Shown here one piece after another: positions 1-5,089 of a stretch of DNA of 5,134 bases. The notes under the pieces are model-generated. The model was not told where the DNA came from. It ran no database searches and worked only from the letters and a program-made list of their open reading frames with translations. Location: NCBI GenBank assembly GCA_030152505.1, contig JASLJO010000261.1, forward strand, positions 1 through 5,134, in the 5' to 3' direction. The first letter of the stretch is position 1. Each line of letters starts with the position of its first letter. Position numbers and translations under genes: made by a program. The DNA is from Solirubrobacterales bacterium. GTDB lineage: Bacteria; Actinomycetota; Thermoleophilia; Solirubrobacterales; 70-9.

Positions 1-648
1 GCCGAGGCGGCCGGCCTGCCCTCGCACGTCGACGACGCCGACCTGATCTCCTATGGCCTGATGGGCTTGATCGGCGCGATCGAGCGCTTCGAGCCTGAGC
101 GGGGGATCAAATTCGAGACCTTCGCGATGACCCGGATCCGCGGCGCGATCATCGACGAGCTGCGTTCGCTCGACTGGGTGCCGCGCTCGGTGCGCTCCCG
201 CGCCCGCGAAATCGAGGCCGCCCAGTCGAAGCTCGAGCACGAGCTGCAGCGGGCACCGAGCGAGGCGGAGCTGGCGGCGAAGCTCGGGGTCAGCGAGGAG
301 GAACTGCAGACCTCGCTGCTGGAGATCGCCAACTCCTCGGTCTACGCGCTGGACGAGCTCTGGACGGTCTCTGACTCCTCGGGGGACACGGTCTCGCTGC
401 TCGACACGATCTCCGACCCGCGCGCCGAGGACCCGCAGGAGTCCCTGGCCAGCAGCGAGGTCAAGGACCGGCTCACCGAGGCGATCTCATCGCTGCCGGA
501 GCGTGAGCAGCTCGTCGTCGCGCTCTACTACTACGAGAACCTCACGTTGCGCGAGATCGGCGAGGTTCTCGGCGTAACCGAGTCGCGCGTCTCCCAGCTG
601 CACACCAAGGCAGTGATGCGACTCAAGTCCTCTTTACAGGAGGTCTAG
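1..648 (+). CDS. FliA/WhiG-family RNA polymerase sigma factor, 5' partial
   Basis: The reading frame is open from base 1, so the true start lies upstream; 215 residues are visible. FliA/WhiG proteins are usually about 240-280 residues, so roughly 30-60 N-terminal residues are missing. Sigma region 2 is seen at visible residues 10-62, including DLISYGLMGLIGAIERF and the region 2.4 stretch around RGAIIDELRSLDWVPR, which is characteristic of the sigma-28 (FliA/WhiG) group. Region 3 spans about 64-105. Region 4 spans about 158-212, with a helix-turn-helix around LREIGEVLGVTESRVSQLH. Such factors direct core RNA polymerase to sigma-28-type promoters, for motility genes (FliA) or sporulation and development genes (WhiG). 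The sequence does not decide between these, so no symbol is given. No anti-sigma factor gene is visible. The gene ends with TAG and an AGGAGG lies in its last codons. The family call is very secure; the regulon is unknown. Confidence 0.95.
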   Translation, partial: AEAAGLPSHVDDADLISYGLMGLIGAIERFEPERGIKFETFAMTRIRGAIIDELRSLDWVPRSVRSRAREIEAAQSKLEHELQRAPSEAELAAKLGVSEEELQTSLLEIANSSVYALDELWTVSDSSGDTVSLLDTISDPRAEDPQESLASSEVKDRLTEAISSLPEREQLVVALYYYENLTLREIGEVLGVTESRVSQLHTKAVMRLKSSLQEV

Positions 649-668
649 CTGCGGTCTAATCTCGTTGC
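633..668 (+). promoter_or_regulatory. Candidate promoter for a leaderless EF-G-like mRNA
   Basis: TTTACA at 633-638 matches the -35 consensus TTGACA at five of six positions in register except for the third base. After an 18-base spacer, TAATCT at 657-662 fits the actinobacterial -10 pattern TANNNT. The -10 box ends six bases before the GTG at 669, so initiation about seven bases downstream would begin the transcript on or next to the start codon. No Shine-Dalgarno sequence lies at a normal distance from that GTG. Leaderless mRNAs are common in Actinobacteria. The boxes are seen in the sequence; promoter activity and the leaderless start are inferred. Confidence 0.5.
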
Positions 669-2744
669 GTGCCGCACAAGGCCGCAGACCGGATTCGCAA
701 CGTCGCTCTGATCGGGCATCGGGGCTGTGGCAAGACCAGCCTGCACGAGGCGCTGCTGTTCGAGGCGGGCGCGACGCGGCGGCTGGGCAGCGTCGCCGAC
801 GGCAGCACGGTCTCGGACTCCGAGCCCGACGAGCAGGAGCGCGGAATGTCGATCGGCGCCTCGGTTGCCGGTTTCGAGCACGATGGCCGTGAGATCAACC
901 TGATCGATACGCCGGGCGAGCCGAGCTTCGTCGCCGACACGGCCGCGGCCCTGCGCGTCGCCGACGCCGCCGTAACCGTCATCAACGGGGTCGCCGGGGT
1001 CGAGGTGCAGACCGAGCGTCTCTGGCGTCGCGCCGATGCCGAGGGCCTGGCGCGGCTCGTCTTCGTCAACATGCTCGACCGCGAGCGGGCTGATTTCTTT
1101 GCCGTGCTCGACTCGCTCAAGGCGGCGTTCGGCCCCCACGTTGTCGCCACCGAGATCCCGATCGGCGCCGAGCACGAGGTGCGCGGCGTGATCGACCTGA
1201 TCGACCTCGAGGCCTTCGTCTACGAGGGCGAGGGCCAGGGCAACGCGGGGCAGGTCGAGATCCCCGCCGAGCTGCGCGCCCAGGCCGAGGAGTACCGCGA
1301 GAAGCTGATGGACGAGGTGGCGGAGAACTCCGACGAGCTGATGGAGCGCTACCTCGAGGGCGAGCAGATCGACCACGCCGAGATCGTCGGCGTGCTCAAG
1401 CAGGGCGTCACCGACGGCCGCATCTTCCCAGTCACCTGTGGCGTGGCGACGCGCAACCTCGGCACCAACCGGCTGCTCGGTGCCTTGGTCGAGGATCTGC
1501 CGTCGCCGGCGATGCGCGGTTCGGTCACTGCGCTGGGAGAGGATGGCGAGGTGATCGAGGTCGAGCCCGAAGAGGACGGGCCGCTGGTCGCCTATGTCTT
1601 CAAGACGCTCGCCGATCCCTACGCTGGCCGGCTCAACCTCCTACGCGTCCACCGCGGCACGCTGCGCTCGGACTCGCAGGCGGTCAACGTCAGCAGACAT
1701 GGGAAGGAGCGGATCGGTCAGCTCGGCCGGCCGCTCGGCGGCGAGCTGACGCCGGTGAGCGAGCTGGGGGCGGGGGAGATCGGGGCAGTGGCGAAGCTCA
1801 AGGGCACGCAGGCCGGCGACGTGCTCTGCGGGCACCAGGAGGAGATCGCCTTTGCCCCACTCGATCTGCCGGCGCCGGTGATGACCTTTGCCTACGAGCC
1901 GAAGACCAAGGGCGACGAGGAGAAGGCGGCCGCGGCGGTGCGGCGGATGAGCGAGGAGGACCGGACGCTCGACGTGCACCGCGATCCGCAGACCGGTGAG
2001 CAGATCATCGCCGGGTTGACGCAGGTCCACGTCGAGGTGATCGTCGAGCGGATGAAGCGGCGCTTCGGCGCCGAGATCGAGCTGCACCCACCGCGCGTCC
2101 CCTACCAGGAGACGATCCGCCGCCCGGCCGAAGCACACGCCCGCTATAAGAAGCAGTCCGGCGGGCGCGGCCAGTTCGCCGACTGCCGGATCGAGATCGA
2201 GCCCGGGGAGGAGGGGGGCGGCTTCGAGTTCGTCAACAAGATCAGGGGCGCCGCGATCCCCGGCGGCTTCATCCCCGCGGTCGAGAAGGGGATCGAGGAG
2301 GCGATGCGGCACGGTACCGTCGCCGGCTACCCGGTGAAGGACGTGCGAGTGCGCTTGGTCGACGGCAAACACCACGACGTCGACTCCTCTGAGATGGCCT
2401 TCAAGGTGGCCGGCTCGATGGCCTTCCGCGAAGCGATGGAGGCTGCCGACCCGGTCCTGCTGGAGCCGATAGTACGGCTCACCGTGAGCTGCCCCGCCGA
2501 CGTCGTCGGCGATGTGATCGGCGACCTCAACGCGCGTCGCGGCCATCCGCTGGGCATGGAGCCCAAGGGCGCCACCACCGAGGTGCGGGCGGAGGTGCCG
2601 ATGGCCGAGGTGCTCGAATACGCGCCGGACCTACGCTCGATCAGCGGCGGCCGGGCCGAGTTCACGGTCGAGTTCGAGAGGTACGAGCCAGTGCCCGCGC
2701 AACTGGCGGAGCAGGTCGTCGCCGCTGCTAGCGTTGCGGCGTGA
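669..2744 (+). CDS. EF-G-like translational GTPase (divergent EF-G paralog)
   Basis: This 691-residue protein has full EF-G length and order: G domain with insert (about 8-275), domain II (about 305-395), III (about 403-475), IV (about 477-595) and V (about 597-680). The P-loop is GHRGCGKT (16-23), switch I ends in EQERGMSI (55-62), G3 is DTPGE (80-84) and G4 is NMLD (134-137). Domain IV keeps the tip motif HHDVDSSEMAF (568-578). Compared with canonical EF-G, the P-loop Asp is Gly19, the catalytic His after DTPG is Glu84, and the Lys of NKxD is Met135. These changes place it with EF-G-like/EF-G2 paralogs rather than the housekeeping translocase, and GTP hydrolysis or nucleotide choice may differ. 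GTG at 669 is the only usable start: an in-frame TAA sits at 657-659, and the P-loop begins 15 codons later. It overlaps the next gene by GTGA. The family is certain; the cellular role is unknown. Confidence 0.95.
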   Translation: MPHKAADRIRNVALIGHRGCGKTSLHEALLFEAGATRRLGSVADGSTVSDSEPDEQERGMSIGASVAGFEHDGREINLIDTPGEPSFVADTAAALRVADAAVTVINGVAGVEVQTERLWRRADAEGLARLVFVNMLDRERADFFAVLDSLKAAFGPHVVATEIPIGAEHEVRGVIDLIDLEAFVYEGEGQGNAGQVEIPAELRAQAEEYREKLMDEVAENSDELMERYLEGEQIDHAEIVGVLKQGVTDGRIFPVTCGVATRNLGTNRLLGALVEDLPSPAMRGSVTALGEDGEVIEVEPEEDGPLVAYVFKTLADPYAGRLNLLRVHRGTLRSDSQAVNVSRHGKERIGQLGRPLGGELTPVSELGAGEIGAVAKLKGTQAGDVLCGHQEEIAFAPLDLPAPVMTFAYEPKTKGDEEKAAAAVRRMSEEDRTLDVHRDPQTGEQIIAGLTQVHVEVIVERMKRRFGAEIELHPPRVPYQETIRRPAEAHARYKKQSGGRGQFADCRIEIEPGEEGGGFEFVNKIRGAAIPGGFIPAVEKGIEEAMRHGTVAGYPVKDVRVRLVDGKHHDVDSSEMAFKVAGSMAFREAMEAADPVLLEPIVRLTVSCPADVVGDVIGDLNARRGHPLGMEPKGATTEVRAEVPMAEVLEYAPDLRSISGGRAEFTVEFERYEPVPAQLAEQVVAAASVAA

Positions 2745-3256
2745 GCCCTGACGAGACCTGCGCGGTCTGCGGCCGCACGATCCTGGCCGGAGAGCGCACC
2801 CGCAGCTACATGAGCCCGAAGGAGGGCCTGAAGCGCGTCTGCGACCTCTGCCGCGGCCGGGCAGAGCGGCTCGGCTGGGTCGATCCGGCGGCGCCCGGCG
2901 CCAACGTCGGCCGCCGCCCCGAGCCGGAGCCGAGCGAGTCGCCGCACGGTCGTCTCGACCGGGCGGTGGAGCGCTTCAATGCCAGCGACGCCGCCCGTAC
3001 GGTGGCGGGGCTGACACGCACCCTCGGCGTGCCGCGAGTCTCGATCGGGGCCGCGGCCGGCTCGCCCAGCGAGGTGCGGGTGACCGTGGCCTGGGACCTC
3101 TGCTGGTACCAGTGGGGCGTCGACCTGGGCGACGAGCTGCGAGCCGTCTTCCAGCTCGGCAGGGGCGAGGAGATCGAGCAGCTCGACGGTTCCGCCCGCG
3201 AGTGGAACGCACGGGCGGGAGAGGACGGCCGCCTGGCGCTGGGTGTGCCGGCGTGA
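2741..3256 (+). CDS. Uncharacterised protein with CxxC...CxxC zinc-ribbon-like N-terminus
   Basis: I do not recognise this 171-residue protein as a named family. Two CxxC pairs, C7-A-V-C10 and C34-D-L-C37, are 23 residues apart and flank a basic stretch. This fits a small treble-clef or zinc-ribbon fold that would bind one zinc ion. Next comes a Pro/Glu-rich linker (about 55-70), a short helical segment (about 70-95), and a C-terminal part (about 98-171) with alternating hydrophobic strands and the aromatic cluster WDLCWYQW (118-125), suggesting a small alpha/beta domain. There is no signal peptide or membrane segment, so it is probably cytoplasmic. GTG at 2741 overlaps the EF-G-like stop by GTGA, and the gene overlaps the RNase H start in the same way, so translation is probably coupled to both neighbours. 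A role in RNA or ribosome binding is only a guess from the zinc ribbon and position. The coding call is strong; function is unknown. Confidence 0.85.
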   Translation: MSPDETCAVCGRTILAGERTRSYMSPKEGLKRVCDLCRGRAERLGWVDPAAPGANVGRRPEPEPSESPHGRLDRAVERFNASDAARTVAGLTRTLGVPRVSIGAAAGSPSEVRVTVAWDLCWYQWGVDLGDELRAVFQLGRGEEIEQLDGSAREWNARAGEDGRLALGVPA

Positions 3257-3657
3257 AGATGGTCGTCAACGTCGACGGCGGTGCACGTGGCAATCCCGGC
3301 CCGGCGGCGATCGGGGTGGTCGTCCAGAGCGCCGACGGTACGGTGCTGGAGGAGCGTGGCGAGCGGATCGGTACCGCGACCAACAACGTCGCGGAGTACC
3401 GCGCCCTGCTCCTGGGGATCGGGCGGGCGACCGAGCTCGGCGCCGCCGAGCTGGAGCTGGTCGGCGACTCGGAGCTGATCGTGCGCCAGGTAAAGGGTGA
3501 GTACAAGGTCAAGGACGCGACCCTGCGCGAGCTGCATGCCGAGGTCAAGCGCACACTGAGGCCCTTCGAGAGCTGGTCGATCCGTCACGTCCGCCGGGCC
3601 GAGAACGCCGAGGCCGACCGCTTGGTCAACGCCGCACTCGATGGAGCGCTTGAGTGA
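3253..3657 (+). CDS. RNase HI-family protein (short, RVT_3-type)
   Basis: This 134-residue protein has the RNase H fold, which cleaves the RNA strand of RNA:DNA hybrids using two metal ions. The four acidic catalytic positions are visible: D8 in VDGGARGNPG, E48 in NNVAEYRALL, D72 in VGDSELIVRQ and D122 in ENAEADRLVN. The glycine-rich first strand and the AEYRA helix are typical of the short RNase HI-like proteins of the RVT_3 group. The E. coli RNase HI handle region is absent and the flexible His loop is replaced by RRAENAEAD, so it is not a close RnhA orthologue and I give no symbol. The frame stays open upstream to 3112, but homology begins only at residue 4. I chose GTG 3253 because it makes the third-gene GTGA overlap; ATG 3259 is a possible alternative giving 132 residues. 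It lies inside the coupled operon. All catalytic residues are present, so it is probably active. Confidence 0.92.
   Translation: MKMVVNVDGGARGNPGPAAIGVVVQSADGTVLEERGERIGTATNNVAEYRALLLGIGRATELGAAELELVGDSELIVRQVKGEYKVKDATLRELHAEVKRTLRPFESWSIRHVRRAENAEADRLVNAALDGALE
3643..3646 (+). promoter_or_regulatory. Ribosome binding site for the VOC-family gene
   Basis: GGAG lies seven bases before the GTG at 3654, inside the last codons of the RNase H gene. It supports that GTG as the VOC gene start. The starts at 2741 and 3253 have no comparably placed Shine-Dalgarno sequence and may rely on coupling. Confidence 0.6.
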
Positions 3658-4145
3658 GCGAGCCGATCGATGCGCGGGTCGACATCGGCCACGTCCACCT
3701 CAAGGTGGCCGACCTCGACCGGGCGCTCGACTTCTACTGCGGAGTGTTGGGCTTCGAGCTTCAGCAGCGGATCGGCGATGAGGCCGCTTTCGTCTCGGCC
3801 GGCGGATACCACCACCACATCGGCCTCAACACCTGGCATTCGAAGGGCGCTCCGCCCCCACCAGCGCACAGCACCGGCCTCTTCCACGTGGCGATCCGCT
3901 ACCCCGACCGCCGCTCACTCGCCGACGCGCTGCGACGTCTCAGCGAGGCCGGCATCCGCATCGACGGCGCCTCCGACCACGGCGTCAGCGAGGCGCTCTA
4001 CCTGAACGACCCCGACGGCAACGGCATCGAGCTGTACCGCGACCGCCCACGCGAGCAGTGGTCGCGGTCGCCGGGAGGCGAGGAGATCGCGATGGGCACC
4101 GAACCGCTCGACTTGCGCGACCTCCTCGCCGAGCTCGAGTCCTAG
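3654..4145 (+). CDS. VOC-family (glyoxalase/extradiol dioxygenase) protein, CatE-like
   Basis: The 163-residue protein has two beta-alpha-beta-beta-beta modules, about 11-60 and 75-130. The usual VOC metal ligands are H13 (GHVHLKVADL), H78 (FHVAIR) and E126 (GNGIELYRD). The segments GGYHHHIGLNTW (50-61) and SEALYLNDPDGNGIELYRDRP (112-132, matched over its shorter parts) resemble the N-terminal half of CatE-type catechol 2,3-dioxygenases. Known CatE proteins are about 280 residues with four modules, whereas this one stops after two and adds a charged tail (about 133-163). Substrate is unknown: ring cleavage of a catechol, glyoxalase-type chemistry or another VOC reaction are all possible. It starts at GTG 3654, overlapping the RNase H stop by GTGA and preceded by GGAG. 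It is the last gene of the operon, and its TAG shares bases with the stop of the convergent protease gene. The superfamily call is secure; the dioxygenase activity is not. Confidence 0.9.
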   Translation: MSEPIDARVDIGHVHLKVADLDRALDFYCGVLGFELQQRIGDEAAFVSAGGYHHHIGLNTWHSKGAPPPPAHSTGLFHVAIRYPDRRSLADALRRLSEAGIRIDGASDHGVSEALYLNDPDGNGIELYRDRPREQWSRSPGGEEIAMGTEPLDLRDLLAELES

Positions 4146-4972
4146 GCGCCGAGGATCGCTTCCACCAGGTTGGCCTTGAACGGCTCGGTGCCGGGGACGA
4201 GTTGCATCCCTCCGAAGTTGCTGCGCGCGCGCATATAAGCGAGCTCCTTGCCGAGGTCGCCGACCCCGTTGGTGCCGGCCAGCGGCGCGATCTGCAGGGT
4301 GCTGAGGACGCCGAAGGCTTCGCCGGATTCGTTGAGAAAACCGCTGCCCGAGTCGCCGGGGATCCCCGGCGTGAGCGTGGTGACGATGTGGCTCCAGCCG
4401 CCGCCTTCGTTCTGCACGGCGATGCCCTGCTTGGGGCTGAGCTTGGTGACGCCGCCGCGCAGTTCGGAGTTGCCGTAGGAGTAGACGGTCGAGCCGAGCC
4501 CGCCCACTGTGCCGACACCCGTAGGCCCTCCGAAGCCGGGCACCGACGGGTTCACCTTGGCGACGTCGGCCGGGTCGATCTCGATCAGTGCCAGGTCGTT
4601 GTAGGCGCAGGTGTCGGGATCGGTCTCACCGTTCGCCTGCATCGTCAGCCAGGAGTTGTAGACGAGCGTCCCGGGTCTGTCGGCGCCGGTTACTTCGACC
4701 GGCGTGCCGAGCGGCAGCGAGCTGCTGCTGCAACCGTCGGTTTCGGTTTGGCCTCCCGTCCCGGAGCAGTGCGCCGCCTGGCCGAGATACACGCTCGCAC
4801 CTTCCTCGAAGACGAAGTTGGAGGTGCACTGGGCGCCTTCGGTGAAGACCTGAACACCCGGATGGATCGTCGCCGATTTCGCCGGCGCCCAAGCGGCTGA
4901 GACGGCCGGGACGACAAGTCCCACGACGAGGGTCATGACGGTGGCGAGGAGCGCGATCTTGATTCGGTTCAC
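4142..4972 (-). CDS. Secreted trypsin-like (S1/chymotrypsin-fold) serine protease
   Basis: The 276-residue protein starts with a Sec signal peptide: basic MNRIK, a hydrophobic core at 6-24, and probable cleavage after the AVSA or AWA region (about 26-29). The catalytic triad is visible as H68 in GQAAHCSG, D126 in YNDLALIEI and S208 in GIPGDSGSGFL. Four cysteines (49, 69, 81, 122) allow two disulfides; C49-C69 would match the conserved bond beside the catalytic His. It should hydrolyse peptide bonds outside the membrane. The first recognisable strand begins about 12 residues after the signal peptide, so there is no room for a long propeptide like those of streptogrisin or alpha-lytic protease. 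GTG at 4972 is supported by AAGGAG six bases upstream. An overlapping 280-residue plus-strand frame is a shadow. The gene is transcribed toward the VOC gene and overlaps its stop. Protease fold and secretion are secure; substrate is unknown. Confidence 0.93.
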   Translation of the reverse strand: MNRIKIALLATVMTLVVGLVVPAVSAAWAPAKSATIHPGVQVFTEGAQCTSNFVFEEGASVYLGQAAHCSGTGGQTETDGCSSSSLPLGTPVEVTGADRPGTLVYNSWLTMQANGETDPDTCAYNDLALIEIDPADVAKVNPSVPGFGGPTGVGTVGGLGSTVYSYGNSELRGGVTKLSPKQGIAVQNEGGGWSHIVTTLTPGIPGDSGSGFLNESGEAFGVLSTLQIAPLAGTNGVGDLGKELAYMRARSNFGGMQLVPGTEPFKANLVEAILGA

Positions 4973-4978
4973 GGGGGT

Positions 4979-4984
4979 CTCCTT
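4979..4984 (-). promoter_or_regulatory. Shine-Dalgarno site of the serine protease gene
   Basis: Read on the minus strand, AAGGAG is followed by six bases and the GTG at 4972-4970. This is the strongest conventional ribosome binding site in the window. It decides the start, which places the signal peptide exactly at the N-terminus. Confidence 0.85.
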
Positions 4985-5037
4985 GGGTATTGGGCGCCAT
5001 TTGAGCCCAGCGGACTGGCCAAAACAGCGCTACCCAC

Positions 5038-5064
5038 TAATCGGTAACGCAAACAGCCGGTCGA
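5038..5064 (-). promoter_or_regulatory. Possible sigma-28/WhiG-like promoter for the protease gene
   Basis: On the minus strand TCGA (5064-5061), 15 bases, then ACCGATTA (5045-5038) resembles the FliA/WhiG consensus TAAA-N15-GCCGATAA. It matches two of four bases in the -35 part and six of eight in the -10 part, with consensus spacing. It would leave a leader of roughly 55-60 bases before the GTG. No convincing housekeeping -35/-10 pair was seen for this gene in the 117-base gap. The match could be chance. Confidence 0.2.
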
Positions 5065-5072
5065 CCCCCGCC

Positions 5073-5078
5073 TATAAT
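5073..5078 (+). promoter_or_regulatory. TATAAT -10 box of the tRNA-Gly gene
   Basis: A perfect TATAAT lies 11 bases before the first base of the tRNA. Transcription would begin near 5085-5086, giving a leader of only four or five bases to be removed by RNase P. No good TTGACA-like -35 box is present 16-18 bases upstream, so either the -35 contact is weak or another factor helps. Confidence 0.6.
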
Positions 5079-5089
5079 CCGCAGCCGAT

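Noticed and set aside
645..1376. 243-codon open frame on the minus strand opposite the EF-G-like G domain
   Set aside because: The plus strand carries unmistakable GTPase motifs here; the antisense frame has a biased, low-complexity Leu/Val/Arg/Asp composition typical of high-GC shadow frames and no recognisable domain.
1641..2546. 301-codon open frame on the minus strand opposite EF-G domains II-V
   Set aside because: It is rich in repeated Asp, Leu, Arg and His as expected from antisense reading of high-GC codons, and it lies wholly within a well-conserved gene.
3112..3252. N-terminal extension of the RNase H frame
   Set aside because: The 47 upstream codons are Arg/Gly/Ala-rich, overlap the conserved end of the zinc-ribbon gene, and lie outside the RNase H fold; GTG 3253 gives a family-like start.
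2806..3588. 260-codon minus-strand frame spanning the zinc-ribbon and RNase H genes
   Set aside because: It crosses two plus-strand genes and is antisense to the RNase H catalytic motifs; no domain is visible in it.
4124..4154. Possible bidirectional terminator hairpin CCTCG...CGAGG at the convergent stops
   Set aside because: The stem is only five base pairs around a 21-base loop with poor inner pairing, and there is no T run on either strand.
4058..4900. 280-codon plus-strand frame opposite the protease
   Set aside because: The minus strand encodes a signal peptide, catalytic triad and Shine-Dalgarno site; the plus frame would also overlap the end of the VOC gene by nearly 90 bases and shows no domain.
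5032..5046. Imperfect palindrome TACC...GGTA in the protease-tRNA gap as an operator
   Set aside because: Only four paired bases at each end, which is expected by chance; no regulator gene is nearby to support it.
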